Below, one piece after another: positions 1 through 11,930 of a stretch of DNA of 64,000 nt. The notes beneath the pieces were generated by a model that was not told where the DNA came from, searched no databases, and saw nothing but the letters and a program-made list of their open reading frames with translations. A program made the translations under genes and the position numbers. The stretch lies in assembly GCA_016169945.1 (NCBI GenBank), contig JADLSH010000293.1, positions 620,001-684,000 on the forward strand, written 5' to 3'. Source of the DNA: Trachythela sp. YZ-2020 (taxonomy: Eukaryota; Cnidaria; Anthozoa; Malacalcyonacea; Clavulariidae). How positions within the stretch are numbered: position 1 is the stretch's first letter; each line of letters begins with the position of its first letter.

Positions 1-73
1 TCGTTCCCGTTCATGTCTCTCTAAAATCATCCTCTCCTCTAGTTGTTAACAATTAGTCTCCCACTTTCGTCCC

Positions 74-483
74 TACTATTCTTCCTGTGTTTGACGCTCC
101 CTTGCTTCTAAAAAGTCAGTAAGTCTTCCTTATGTTGTAATAACCCTGAGTATTTAGCATTGGTGTCCTTTTCCCATTGAGGCACAGTTCTAGGTAAAAT
201 ACCACTATCAATTTTAAACTCTTCTAGCTGTGAAATAAGCTCCGAATGTTTGCTCGTAATCTTGGATGCTTGTTTAACCGTTGTTTTAATTTCCTTAACA
301 TCGTTCGCTCGAAGCAGCTCGTCTGCCCCCCTCCAAATAGTTCTCTAGCTTCGAAATTTCCTTTTCTATTGCAGTTTCCGTACGTTCGGTATCTTCTACT
401 AAATTATCTACTTGTTCATTGCCTTCGTCTACCATTATATTCGTTGTATTTGACTTAATTCGAGATTGAAAATGATAAACCAA
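74..483 (-). pseudogene. BEL/Pao-type retrotransposon gag, 5' part, frameshifted
   Basis: The minus strand opens with an ATG at 483 and codes about 55 residues that are charged and predicted helical (acidic run around VDEGNEQVDNLVEDTER). A homopolymer of C at about 325-331 marks a frameshift; the next frame continues as helical sequence (KEIKTTVKQASKITSKHSE, then LISQLEEFKIDSG) to a stop near 108, and a third frame continues to about 74. The coding start lies about 60 bases downstream of a motif resembling a BEL/Pao primer-binding site (next entry), so I read this as the N-terminal coiled-coil part of a Gag protein, which would build the particle. The rest lies outside the window. Assignment to BEL/Pao rests on the leader more than on the protein and is moderate. 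Confidence 0.5.
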
Positions 484-905
484 AATGGCGCTAAAATATA
501 TACGTACTTCCCTGTCGATTTCGTTCGTTTTTCTTCGTAAATATCCTGGTCACGGCACCAAATGTACCGACCCGTTACTCGACAAACACTCACACATACA
601 TACAATTACGTTTAATAGAAAAATAACAAAAAAAATACAAAATTTAAACCTATATTCACTCGTTGAACGTTCGTTGTTCGTATCTCCTCGTGTTCGTTTC
701 ATACTATCTATATCCCCCGGTTCTGTCCATCATCTAGCCGGCGCACAGGTGGACTCCTCCAATTCGGGTCAAAGCTGCAATGCGCCTTCTTGTACCCTAC
801 TTTATAATTTTACTCTGTATAATGCCAGACAGTTTTACTCATCAACGGGAAATTGTTTGACTTTAATCAATGGGGTAATATCAGGAGACCTATTTTGCTC
901 GTAAA
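484..905 (-). mobile_element. LTR-like leader of the BEL/Pao element
   Basis: On the minus strand, about 60 bases before the gag start, lies TTTGGTGCCGTGACCAGG (complement of about 546-563). A TGGTGCCGTGACC-type site directly after the LTR is typical of BEL/Pao elements. The LTR would therefore end near 564 (terminal TGTACCGACCC on the plus strand) and extend toward about 905. The second LTR is not in the window, so the outer border is a guess. Confidence 0.45.
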
Positions 906-1899
906 ATTATTTTTATAGTATCTCTTATTTATAGCAAATACTATTTAAAAAAATGAAATTTCATTAAGTATAAGAACATCTAGAATCATGCAATATATTG
1001 TGTAAATAATATATTTTCAATTTTTCAGTTGACATGTTAGTGAAAAAGACGCTGGTCAAGGTTATTGTGGGCCACTGGAATTATCAAAGAAATACTGATG
1101 CCCTTCCACTTATGCATTGGCAAAGAAATAGTGGTAATCAATTTCAGTTTGCGAGATATAATCGATATTGTGATTTGTCAGCTTGCAACAAGGTACCCAA
1201 AGATCACAGTAAGAACATCTATATTTTCCTGTTTTAAAGACATTTTATATATATTTGGCAAGAATGAGTCTCCAAATGTAGACCGGTGTAAACTGCATTA
1301 TATTTTATTGATCGTTATGATAAGCAATAGATCAAGAATACCAAGAGTGCGCAAGCGGAGTTCGCTGTCACAAATCCTCTTTTAGCCGTACAGAATGCTT
1401 TGCAGTATACTATCATATACAGTACAGCACCCTAACACCGTAGCCTGTGCAGTACATGTACATATATTGCAATCACGCAATCATTGTTTTGTCTATCCAA
1501 GCCGAAGGCATTGATTGTCTTCTAAATACAGTAACAGTATTATTTGTGACTGTCAATGCAACCTTTGTGCTCTTCCTTGTTTGATCCAAGCTTCTTATTA
1601 TTGGTTTGGTTTAGACTTTGCTTAAATAAATTCCAAATATATTTGGGACCGTACCAAAACTTTGCAACTTTACAAGTCTGAATTTGTCCCGGCCCATGTA
1701 CATGTAAATGTAGCCTTTACTCTTTAGTTTTATTATTATAAGTAGTAATATTAAATGTAAAGACAACCGAAAGCTAACATTGAACTCAAAGTAGCAATGA
1801 ATCTTAGATTGTTAGCAAAATTTGTTTATACATGTAGTTTGTATCAACTTTAAAATATGGAAATACATGATTTTTACCAAATTGGAAATATTGATTCAG
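906..1899. other. AT-rich non-coding stretch, no gene seen
   Basis: Short overlapping reading frames at 1034-1385 lack codon structure, splice context or recognisable motifs. I see nothing I can support here. Confidence 0.6.
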
Positions 1900-2458
1900 T
1901 AATTTTGTGTTCCATGCAGTATAATGTAGATTTGACCTATTTTATAATAGGTTAATTCTACGTCTTAAGTTTTTACCTATTTTTTTAGTTGAAGCAACTG
2001 TGTGTAACCAATGAAAAGGGGTTATCTTAGACTCATGGCCTTAACCGTTATTTATCGGTTGTTATAACTAATAATTATAGGTTGAACCTGTATTGACCAA
2101 ATCATATTGGTTAAATCAACAAAATATTATTTGTTAAATTGATCAAATATTTATTGGTCTAAACGACCTATATATTTTAGGTAAAAACTACCCATGTTTC
2201 TTATTTGGTTTAACCCAAAGAAATGGGTTGTAATGACATATTTGTAATTTGTCAAAATAACCATTTAATTATTTGTTAAAATAACCAATATATTATACGT
2301 TAAAGTAACTACTTGGAATGGTTTGTTTTAACCTATTTAATTCTAGTTATTTCAACCGATTTAAATAACCTATTTCAGTTGGTCTAGTTGTGCTAGACCA
2401 ACTGAAACAACCTATTTTATGGTTGTTTTAACCTATCAGTTTTTACAGTGCAAGATTT
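1900..2458. repeat. degenerate AT-rich array built on AACCTATT / ACCAAAT words
   Basis: The words AACCTATT, its complement TAGGTT, and ACCAATAT/ACCAAATC recur every 15-30 bases over 550 bases, switching strand along the array. The array ends at TTTTTACAGTG. It looks like a decayed minisatellite or the inside of a fold-back element; no terminal repeat was found. Confidence 0.5.
2373..2407. repeat. perfect 15-bp hairpin
   Basis: TTTCAGTTGGTCTAG and its exact complement CTAGACCAACTGAAA are separated by the 5-base loop TTGTG. It sits inside the AACCTATT array and is the only perfect long stem there. Confidence 0.8.
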
Positions 2459-4628
2459 GATAAATTTAATATCATAGTTTCAGAAAAAGAACTTTGGTTT
2501 CTCCATGACCTGGACGTCTACAACTTCATTAATAGTTTTTTTGCAATATAAAGAAAAGAACATGTTAGTTGAGAAGCTTTTGAAAATTCCACAAATAATA
2601 CAGTCCAATGGATTTATATATATATTAGAACATTATCATTCAGGTGATAATAAAGGCAACTGTATTATTGCAGTATACTCCTGAATGGCTAAATTCAACC
2701 ATGATGCTGAAAGAACTTTTACATCTTAACACTGACTTTATTGCATGTATATATTAGACATTATACAATTTCTAATAATTTCTCAAGATATTAAAGGTAG
2801 TCTATAAATTAGATAACTTTGATATATAACCTTTTTAAAAATATTTGTTTGACTGACCTACACTAAATGATAATCACAGTTAATATGAACTTGTTGTCTG
2901 TTTTGTTTGCTTGTTTCTTTATTGACTGTCCACATGTGGGTACGAGTTTGAATGCCAGCTTTGCGTATTGGTTACTTCAACTCCAGAATGAGCAAGGAAA
3001 TTTATCCTTTCTTATTTCCTTGAGAAATAGATCTTCTATTGAAGTACTGTACGGACGAAAATGTGGGAATTTTAACCAAAAAATGATCATGTCAAAAATA
3101 GAAATCAGACAGGATCCCATGGCAGATCTGACGTTAACTAAGAAAGCTCTAACAATATAACTTGAACAGCTTGGGTTTGTTGGGCGTACACAAGTTCCAG
3201 AATTTGACAAGTGTCGTGAAAACAGCAAGATCGGCCCTTCCCGCATCCAATTAGCGTTGCCTTTTAGTAAACTACTTTTTCTGTGCAAGAATTCCAATAA
3301 GCGATGCTGTGCAGAAATTAATTACACTGAAGGTCACTTGCAAGATACATTAGCCATTTTGATGACGTAGTTTCATTTTATGTTCTAAATACTCCCATTT
3401 CGTTTTTGGAATTACATTATCTCGCTGGGGAGTTTCGAAATACAATCCTGCATTGTAGATATACAGTCAAAAGAAGCATTTTCGGTAAACACTATTGCTG
3501 TATACAAGGGTAGAATAATTTTCACAGATCCCGAAAAACACAGAATTGTCAGTTAGCATGGAGGTATTGGCGGGTGAGTTCAACCACTCTTTTAAATCAA
3601 GATGGACCTACAGTTTCCTGTCAGTTTTATCAACTAACTGGGGTCCCTGTTGAGTTTAATCGTGTAATATATGTTCACTTTGCAATTCCTGGACAGGATG
3701 TATCAAAATATTCTCCACTCTAGTTAACACTACCCAACAACTCAGTGTCATTGGCAAATTGTAAATATAGGCTTTTATGTGTACGACAAGCACGAGAAAT
3801 ACCAAAGATACAAGCAATGTATCCTTCATTAAAGCAATTCTTCATGTTAAATCATGCCTGGATGTTCTTCGTGGTAACGAAACTGTGATTCGAAACTCAT
3901 ACGACAAGTCACCAAAATCGGTGAGTGGTTCTGAAGGAAACGTCCCTGGAAAATCCGTAGTCTCAGAAATCTCTAAAAAGGACAACTAACTGGTCAGCTA
4001 TCTGCTACTAACCCTAATTAACTCAAAGTCGTCGCATACAGTGCCTGATCGGGCAGCAAGTTTTATCGACGTACTTGATATCAAGCTACTCCCAGCAGGC
4101 AATGGAGCACAAGAGGAAATACGTTCATTGCGTGAGTGAGTTCTGTCGTATGGTACTGAGTTGAGACACTTCTCCTGTCTTCAGGCTGAGTAGTAGATTA
4201 AAACGAAGAAAAGGAATTAGCAACGTACTTTTTTCCTTGAAGAATACAATTTCGAGTCAGATGAAGAAGAGGCAAATTCAATCGCAACCGGTGAAGTAAT
4301 GGACGAAGTTTGCAACCCGAAGAAATATTTGATGGACGTCTCCTCCTCGTTTGGTAGGACGGTGAAATTTAATAGTCGACTGATATTCTGAATTTCACGT
4401 TCCAAGCTGTAAGTACACGATTTCGTAACATCTTATACATTAGATATGCAGTCCAGATTTTGATTGATTTCAATGCGCTTAAACTGTATTTTCAAATTTT
4501 CTATGCAGAGAAAAGTTACAGAAACAAACATAGGACAAATCAAAGAGAAAATTATGTTCCGTGGCTGAAATTTAGAGAACGATTATTCGAGGCATATACT
4601 GTTGTTGGACTCTATGAATTGTATCCTA
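2459..4628. other. non-coding stretch, no supportable gene
   Basis: Frames at 2867-3160 and 3777-3989 are open but show no known motif and no splice context. I would not annotate them. Confidence 0.55.
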
Positions 4629-4632
4629 CTAT

Positions 4633-4909
4633 AGTAGAAGGTGTTTCTGTTTAAAATATTCGAACGAAAATTTATATACATTTTTTAGACCTAGCCAGGA
4701 GCAGTTGCGAAAAATGCAACTTAAGCCCTCCGCCAAGAATTGAACTTGCAGCCCTGCGATTCCGGTGCAGCGCTCTAACCAACTGAGCTGCAGAGTCCAG
4801 TTGCTAAGCATTAACCGCAAGTTCGGTATATATGATGGAAGTGATGCCAGTATTAGGTATGGGTAAATATCAAGATTTTCTTCTCGGTATCTCGTTCGAT
4901 AGGACTAAT
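4633..4909 (-). mobile_element. tRNA-derived SINE, copy 1 (minus strand)
   Basis: On the minus strand the segment at about 4798-4712 reads as a tRNA-like head. The A box is GCTCAGTTGGTTAGAGC and the B box is GTTCAATTC. It is followed by a body with GCAACTGCTCCTGGCTAGG and a 3' tail ending in TTTTCGTTCG. The unit is 277 bases and is followed directly by a second copy in the same direction. RNA polymerase III would start at the tRNA head. Confidence 0.8.
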
Positions 4910-5186
4910 AGTAGAAGGTGTTTGTAGATGGAATACTCGAACGAAAATTCATATACATTTTTTAGACCTAGCCATGAGCAGTTGCGAAAAATGCAAATTA
5001 GGCCCTCTGGCAAGAATTGAACATGCGGTCCTGCGATTCCGGTCCATCACTGTAACCAACTGAGCTGCAGAGTGCAGTTGCTGAGCATTAACCGCAAGTT
5101 CGGTATCTATGATTGGAGTGATGCCAGTATTAGGTATGGGTAAATAGGAAGATTCTTCTCTCGGCATCTCGTTTGATAGGACTAAG
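4910..5186 (-). mobile_element. tRNA-derived SINE, copy 2 (minus strand, tandem)
   Basis: Same unit as the preceding copy, with exactly the same 277-base period (AGTAGAAGGTG at 4633, 4910, and a variant at about 5187). The B-box region is slightly diverged. Tandem head-to-tail SINEs are unusual for target-primed insertion and suggest unequal exchange. Confidence 0.8.
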
Positions 5187-5445
5187 ACTAGAAGGTGTTT
5201 GTAGATGGAATACTTGAACGAAACTTAATACTCGCATCTCTCCCATCATATGTTCCGAACTTGCGATTAATGCTCAGCAACTGGACTCTGTAGTTCAGTT
5301 TTCTAGAGCGCTGCACCGGAATCGCAGGGCGGCAGGTTTAATTCCTGGCAGAGGGCCTAAGTTGGATTTTTCGCTACTGCTCCTTGCTAGGTCTAAAAAA
5401 TGTATATAAATTTTCGTTCGAATATTCCATCTACAATTACCTTCT
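5187..5445 (+). mobile_element. tRNA-derived SINE, copy 3 (plus strand, inverted)
   Basis: The same head (GAGCGCTGCACCGGAATCGC) and the same tail occur on the plus strand, so the array flips after the first 35 bases of what would have been a third tandem unit. The head is at about 5284-5362. A fourth family member lies at 32686-32812. Confidence 0.75.
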
Positions 5446-6340
5446 AATATTAGTCCTCGGGATGAGGCATGGCGGGATAACGGGATTTGAAGCTAACATT
5501 AGCCGGAATGACGAATTTCAGAACCCGATAGAATGCCTTCTAGCGCGGATCGATGGCGAAAATTCTGTGAAGTCTAGTTTGCCTTACGTATCATGAAATT
5601 GAAAGTATATCGACAATCACGTAAGCTGCAGATTTTGTTTATTTCTCTCTCTTAGAAGGTAAATTTGTCTATTTTTTAACAATATCAAAGTTTTAATACA
5701 ATTTAGGACTGAATCGAGCACGACCGGGCTGCTCTGTCTATATTCAGTTGCGGTCGCCATTGGAGCCTGGGTATTAAGCTGTTTTGTGGCTAACGCTATC
5801 ACGAACACACAGTATGCCCGTTCGCAGATTAAGCGGTGGGCATGACCCCAGAGAAATCGAACGAGATAACGAAATTCATTGGTTGTCGTGATTTCAATGC
5901 ACCGACATCGTGATTTGTGCGGGACGTTCGCGTGACAATACACGAAAAGCGATTGTGTTGATTTCTTTAAATGATGTTTCAACGTATATTGATTTGTAGA
6001 AATCATCTACTGAAGCTAAAAATGGTTTTAAAATGTCATGGGCTTCTGTCTTATTAAAGATTGTTTTCGATTATTATTTTCCATTACGTTCGTTTCTCCC
6101 ACGCGGGGGGAGCGACCTATTCGAGTCACGTCACTAATTATTTGCGCGGCCATGCCAAGAAAGTTGAATGTTGTTGAACTGATCAACCTAAGAATAATAT
6201 CCCTGAATTCAAGAATTCGTAAAATGTCGCAAACTACCATACTTAATCGTTTAACAAAGGGAAATGAAACTCTCTTGAAAAACTTAAGTCTAAAAAACTG
6301 GTCTAATTCAGACACACCCATGCACACCGAACAGAGTAAT
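5446..6340. other. non-coding or unrecognised
   Basis: A 129-codon minus-strand frame (5617-6006) and a plus-strand frame from 6038 are open. From about 6100 the plus frame may belong to the 5' part of the LINE below, but no motif proves it. Confidence 0.4.
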
Positions 6341-6349
6341 GGGAAACCA

Positions 6350-7640
6350 TCTCACTTTGGTACAACAAATCACAAAAGCGTAAACGTGACTGGTAATATT
6401 CAAAATATTAATAAATATTACCCTTTTCCAGTTCTAATCTCAGATCGTTTACGATTCAGCAATTCGAATAGTAATCTCAATAAAATAGCTAGTAGTAAGA
6501 AAAAATTGAATTGTATCAAAATTAAAACATGCGAATCATCAATTGCCTGCTTAATTCCATCTACTGTATACTCCTTACTAACGCATGCCATATAATCTGG
6601 TATTGCTGCCCTGAATAATCCCTTTTTGGTCAAAATTACAGAGTCCTGGCTAAATTCAAACATTCCGGAGGCTGCTGTAGCTGCTGTTGGGGTGGGGAAC
6701 CACGGAATACTTCTAAGAAAACTCGCTGAAATGAACGTGTCGAAGTGCTCTTGGCTATGGACGCGGAGCTTTCAAGACGCGAGGAATCAACAAGTGAATC
6801 GGGAGGTGTCCTGTCATCCACAAGATCATGCCCTTCAGGAGACCTCCATGGCTATGTCATATTGTTTAAAGTCCATGTTAATGACCTTGAAGATTGCATC
6901 GCTAACTATTTAGATATCAACGCGTACAAATTTGCCGACGATTGCACTCAAGATGAAGTGATTCCCTATGGTTCTACCAGTGACATGCAACAAGCACTTG
7001 ACGCAATGAATAACTGAGCATTTAGAAACGAGACGAAATTTAACGCCAAAAAAACCTAGCTAATACACGTGGATCTGCTTTAAAGATGCAATTCCTGAGC
7101 CACTACCACTTATGATTGGTAGTGATAAGATAGAAATAGTGAACTCGTTTAAGTTGCTGGGTGTCTGGATTAAAGATGACCTTAAATGGAATTATCTCAT
7201 AGAAGAAACTTTTTTTGCCCAATTTACAGAATAAAGTGGGCTTAACTTGCTACGAAACAAAAATAAGACATATATTGGAATACGCGGCACCTATATGAGG
7301 TGGTCTACCACAGTACCTAATTGACGAGCTGAAGAATATCCAGGTTAGAAGTATGATAATTCTGTGGTAACCAAGTTGTTCGCTTCAAACTCTCAAACAG
7401 CGTCGGGCACTTACGAGTACAAAAAGATCGGTAGCGATGAAACGCATCCATGCAGGAAATATATCCCTAACTTAGTAATAAACAATTATGACCTAAGAAC
7501 GCCAAAAATCCTCCCACAAGTTTTCTCTAATACTAAAAGATACGAACTATCGTTTATCCCTTGCGCAAACTCATTGTTATAAACAATATTTATAAATAAA
7601 ATATAGTTGTAAATCCATTGTATTTTTACATTAAAGATGG
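6350..7640 (+). pseudogene. APE-type LINE (CR1/L2 style) ORF2, heavily deleted
   Basis: Three islands of LINE protein lie in order on the plus strand. First is an endonuclease-domain fragment with TESWLNSNIPEA (about 6637-6680), the conserved TE-W element of APE endonucleases. Next is a reverse-transcriptase segment with KFADDCTQDEV (about 6929-6960), where FADD replaces the usual YADD, followed by IVNSFKLLGVWIKDDLKW. Last is a C-terminal piece EYAAPIWGGLPQYLIDELKN (about 7280-7340). Stops and frame changes separate them and most of the endonuclease and palm is missing. The A-rich end near 7600-7640 fits a LINE 3' terminus. Dead copy. Confidence 0.75.
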
Positions 7641-7658
7641 ATAAAAATAAATATTATT

Positions 7659-7765
7659 ATAACAATAACTTCGACGTATCGAGCAAAGGCACTTCGTCTG
7701 GATGTTAGTTACTCAGGAAGTTAGAGACGAAGAGTCTTCGCTCGAAACGTCGAAGTTCTTGTTAT
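7659..7765. repeat. 107-bp imperfect palindrome around CTTCGACG / GCTCGAA
   Basis: The left arm ATAACAATAACTTCGACG, TCGAGC and CTTCGTCT is mirrored on the right by AGACGAAG, GCTCGAA and CGTCGAAGTTCTTGTTAT, with a loop of about 25 bases. It could be a small fold-back MITE. No target duplication was recognised. Confidence 0.65.
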
Positions 7766-8507
7766 ATTTCCCAGGTAGTTTGATCCTATAAAGCATTTAA
7801 GCATATCTTTTCCATTCCAAGTCTGGGCAAGATGGCGAGCGGATGGATTTTTTCACGCTCCGTATTTTTTATACTTTTTCTTACTCTATACGAGGATAGA
7901 GGAAACGAAAGTCGACTCCCTAACGTTCATAAAGATTTCTTCTAGCACTGGGAAGATTAATTTGCCCGAAATTTCACGAATACTGGCGAACATTTGGCAG
8001 GATATTAATCCGAATTTGAACTTGAGTACAACAACACAAGAATTTCGCATTGCTGATAGCCTATACCAGGAGGGGATGAAAACAGAAATTCACCTCCTAA
8101 CAGTATGGGAAGTACTTTTGGCTTTAGGAAGAGACACTTGACTGAACGTTCAACAATATTGGTGAAAATCTTGCCGAGAAACTATCTGAACTTGAATTTG
8201 AACTTGAGTGTAATAAAACAAGAAATCTGCAATGTTAATTATGCGCATAATATGTACACTGAACCATCAAATGAAGCGACACTGCGACTAATCGGCGCAA
8301 TAAATCACTCATTCTATTTAGTAAAGAAATAACTCCTCGAACTCGGTTTTCTCATCAAAAGCTGAAAACAACCAGGGGCCGATCTAGAAATTTTCGTACG
8401 TTAGTCAAACAATTTTGGTTCCACTACCCCAGGGGGGAGCACATTTTTTTGGTGGGAAGGGGGGGCACCATTGTTTTTAGCTAGGCAATAAAATGACTGT
8501 TTCGCCC
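7766..8507. other. no gene seen
   Basis: Low-complexity and unique sequence only. The frame at 8105-8332 has no motif. Confidence 0.5.
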
Positions 8508-8516
8508 CATATCATG

Positions 8517-8716
8517 TAGCCTGCTCGCAGACGTTGTTAAAAACAAACGTCTGCTGAACCGAGCGCCAGAACGAGTTCTGCTATTTTTCCCTCAACCAAT
8601 CAGAATTTACCTTCCAAATTCTGGAAAGTGACGTTTTGCGGAAAACTCGTTCTGGAACTCGTTCTGGCGCTCGGTTCAGCAGGCGTTTGTTTTTAACAAC
8701 GTCTGCGAGCAGGCTA
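8517..8716. mobile_element. 200-bp MITE with 9-bp target duplication (Mutator-like)
   Basis: Terminal inverted repeats start TAGCCTGCTCGCAGACG and continue through a further block including AAACAAACG..TGCTGAACCGAGCG, about 75 bases with gaps. The flanks are CATATCATG (8508-8516) and CATATTATG (8717-8725), an 8/9 match, so the target duplication is 9 bp, typical of Mutator-like elements. There is no coding capacity, so it is non-autonomous. A footprint with the same tips lies at 9237-9254. Confidence 0.8.
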
Positions 8717-8828
8717 CATATTATGGCTCATCAGCATGCCAAGGAAACACAATTTGCCATATATTATGCTTCTAGATATCGTATTACAAACAGCGTAACA
8801 CCAAACCTAGACTTGCTCCAAGTCGACC

Positions 8829-8905
8829 TCTGCTAGTCGAGGGCAGCACTGGTCGAGGGCAGCACTAAAGCGAGGGCAGCGCTGGCGAGGCGAGCGCGAG
8901 CGACA
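8829..8905. repeat. short tandem GAGGGCAGCRCT repeat
   Basis: The unit TCGAGGGCAGCACTGG, with variants, occurs about four times, followed by a GCGAGCGCGAGCGA tract. Simple local duplication. Confidence 0.6.
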
Positions 8906-8990
8906 AAGTCGCGAGCGGATGGTCGACTTGTCTCGCTTGCAGGTTTTCTTGTCGCGTTTCGCGCCAAAAGTATGAAGAAAGACTTGCCTA

Positions 8991-9300
8991 TTAATTAACA
9001 GGGGGCGTAGTTGCTGATGTGCGGTAGTAATCTGATATAACTATCCGGCCTAGCTGGACATCTGCACATGGCATTGTGCACAGGTATGGCATTCGCATGT
9101 GAATGGCAGCATGTAATTGGTCTTTCATCAGCGAGACCAATGGAACAACAACGACAACTAGCGACTTGCTATTTTCCGACATGTGCTTGAAGGCATGGGG
9201 AGCTAACTCAAAAGTTACACTTTTCCCAGCTCCCGTTAGCCTGCGCCGCAGACAAGCTCCCGTTCGCGCAGAAACGAACACATCTCTACCAGATAGTTAG
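8991..9300 (-). pseudogene. RecQ/WRN-like DEXH helicase fragment (motifs I and Ia)
   Basis: The minus strand codes GAGKSVTFELAPHAF, an ATP-binding motif I (GxGKS), and about 20 residues later SLVVVVVPLVSLMKDQ, the motif Ia region of RecQ-family helicases (VxSPLxSLMxDQ). These proteins unwind DNA with 3'-5' polarity. Only about 70 residues are present and the sequence loses similarity after MKDQLHAA, so this is a fragment of a host gene or of a helicase-bearing repeat. The stretch just before motif I is disturbed by a 27-base insertion (next entry) that adds nine residues inside what should be a loop into the P-loop. Not functional as it stands. Confidence 0.65.
9228..9263. mobile_element. transposon excision footprint, 9-bp direct repeat around 18 bp
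   Basis: AGCTCCCGT occurs at 9228-9236 and again at 9255-9263. Between them lies TAGCCTGCGCCGCAGACA, which looks like the two tips of the TAGCCTGC MITE family joined back to back. It interrupts the helicase frame. This is the structure expected after imprecise excision of an element that duplicates 9 bp. Confidence 0.6.
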
Positions 9301-9554
9301 GCTTCTATGGTCTGTCGTTGATACTCTTTTAACTGCGAATAACCAGAAGACTGCCTTGCTTTTTCAATCGCCTTTGAGATCGATCTCTCCATATATATTT
9401 GTAATTTGTGCGCTATTTGCCTTTGTGTCTGGTGTTAATTGGACTTTCGGATGTCTATTTATAAATGTGAAATTTGATGAGCGAGTGCGACGCTTTGATT
9501 GACATGTTCCTTTTCATGTTCTCTCTGATTGGTTGAAGGGATCATCGACAAAGC
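9301..9554. other. spacer upstream of the LINE
   Basis: No motif seen; it may be the LINE 5' UTR. Confidence 0.4.
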
Positions 9555-11930
9555 ATGTTCATATTAAACGAATCTGTTGACCTTCCAAATAATTGTACAC
9601 TGCCATGTAAGCCCCTTACTACAGAATTCCATCAACTTAATACCACTACATTAAAACAGAGGATTAGTAATTTTATTCCAAAATTAATGGTGACTAATGT
9701 GAGATCTTTGGCCCCTAAAATAGACGAAGTCCGTGATTTCATGATGGAAAATGAAATAAACTTATCCTTTCTAACTGAAACTTGGCTCAATGACTCAATT
9801 ACAGACAGCGTTGTAAGCATACCTGGCTTTACAATTATACGCAAAGATAGATCTATAAACAACCATGGCGGAATCTGTATTTATATCAGAGACGGTGATA
9901 CGAAACTCAAAATCCTTTCAGAAATTTCATGTTGTTCCGAACACGAAATCTTATGGCTTCATATAAAAGCTAGACGACTTCCTCGTGAATTTTCCTCAAT
10001 CATAGTTGCCGTCCTATACCACCCCCCCAGTGCCGACGATTTCAGCATGCAGAGTCACTTATTTCAGACACTGAGCGAAGTCGAAGCAAAATTCTATAGC
10101 TGCGGTATTATCATTGCCGGGGATTTCAATCGTCTAAATGTGAATCAAATAATTAAGCATTTTCGGTTGAAACAAATTGTTAAATCACCAACTCGAGGCG
10201 AAGCAATACTTGATCTTATATTAACTAACATGCATGAGTTCTACAAGTCTCCGCAAATACTCCCTCCAATTGGATTATCTGATCACAACACAGTTGTAGT
10301 TTCACCCACCCACATTGTGAAGAAAGCAAAACCTTCATTCGTATACAAACGAGACCTTCGTCAGAGTAAGAAAGATGCCATGGGTAGATTTTTACAATCA
10401 ATCCTTTGGCCTGAAATTTTTGCTCAATCACAAAGCTGCGAAGATATGGCGAATTTTTTTTATGACATTGTATCTATTGGTCTTGACCTCCTCATGCCAA
10501 TTAAACGGATTAAGAAAATCTCTGCAGATGTACCTTGGATGACCGATAAATTGAAAACATTTATAAAAAAAAGACAAGAAGCCTTTTTCAGTTACGGTCC
10601 AAAATCCAACTGCTATAAATACTACCGAAATATTGTCAATCGTGAGAGAAAAGCGTGTAAATCAAAATACTATACGACCCAGGTTCACAGTAAAGAAAAA
10701 GATAACCCTAAAGCTTGGTGGAGTGAAATTAAACGCCTAGGAGGCATGAAATCAATGAATAGCTCCCTAATAAATTTGATAAATATCGCTGGTCTTGAAG
10801 ATATATCGGAACAAGAACTAGCAAACAGAATAAATATAGCCTTTCTTGAGCCCTTATCAGAATATCAACTATCTTCACCGTTAGATCGACTTAACTTAGA
10901 GGAAAACCCAGAATTCTTAGAAGTTTCTGAAGAAAGGGTTTTGTCACATCTACAAAAACTCAACTCTAGTAAAAGTGGTGGCCCTGACGAAGTGCCCAAT
11001 TGGCTCTTGCGAGAGTATGCTGTAATCCTTGCCCTCCCAATTAGTTTACTCCTAAATGCATCCTACAAACAACAACGTCTACCTGCAATATGGAAACTTG
11101 CGAATGTTTCACCGCTGCCAAAAGTAAAAATAGTACAGGACCTGAAAAAAGAACTTAGGCCCATTTCATTAACACCTAATATTTCGAAGGTTGCAGAGCA
11201 TTTCGTTGTTAATGATTATGTGAAACCAGCTGTTTTGAAGAAAATTGACCCCAATCAGTATGGAGCAATTCCGAAATCATCGACGATCTTTGCTCTTCTT
11301 AGTATGGTGCATAACTGGACCTCCGGGCTTGACGGTACCGGTTCTACAACTAGAATCATTTTATTCGATTACCAAAAAGCTTTTGATCTAATTGATCATA
11401 GAATTTTGTTTAATAAGCTACTTCAGTTAGATCTACCACGAAGTGTTATAAACTGGATTATTGATTTCTTAAGTAACAGATTCCAAAGAGACAAACTTTC
11501 ACAAGGATGTTTTCAGCTTGGGGTGCAGTACCTTCGGGCGTCCCTCAAGACACCATTTTGGGTCCATGGCTCTTTTTAATCTTGATAAATGATTTATCTA
11601 TCACAGATACTGACTTATGGAAATACGTGGATGATACGACAGTATCGGAAACAGTTGACAAAAACCAACAGAGTAGAGCACAGACAATTGCTAATGAGAT
11701 GTCACAATGGTCCCAAAACAATAAAATGAAGCTGAATGAAGAGAAATGTAAGGAGCTCCGTATTTCCTTCTCAAAGTCCCTCGTGATTTTAACCCGATAC
11801 TTATTAACAATAAAAGTATTAGAGTCGTAAAATCCGTTAAACTTCTGGGCTTGTCATTCGATAATAACCTGACGTGGAATTTACATATCGAAGAGGTAGT
11901 TAAAAAAGTATCCAAACGAATCTATTACCT
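9555..11930 (+). pseudogene. APE LINE (CR1/L2 style) ORF2: endonuclease and reverse transcriptase, nearly complete
   Basis: A 674-codon frame from ATG 9555 carries the apurinic-type endonuclease: VTNVRSLAPK, then LTETWLNDSI (catalytic Glu), HGGICIYIR, IIAGDFNRLN (the GDFN element) and LSDHNTVVV (the SDH triad end). Next comes reverse transcriptase: RPISLTPNISK, FDYQKAFDLIDH (motif A Asp). At about 11505 a frameshift moves the reading to the frame with VPSGVPQDTILGPWLF (motif B) and KYVDDTTVSE (catalytic YVDD). A second shift near 11790 leads to KSVKLLGLSFDNNLTWN and KKVSKRIYYL, where the frame is cut by the 11931-13845 insertion. The enzyme nicks target DNA and copies its own RNA into it. With only two or three lesions the copy is young but dead. 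Confidence 0.9.

Noticed and set aside
2977..3297. 106-codon minus-strand frame overlapping a plus frame
   Set aside because: Both strands are open through the same bases, and neither shows a known domain.
5617..6006. 129-codon minus-strand frame
   Set aside because: No motif, no splice context, and biased cysteine/histidine spread without finger spacing.
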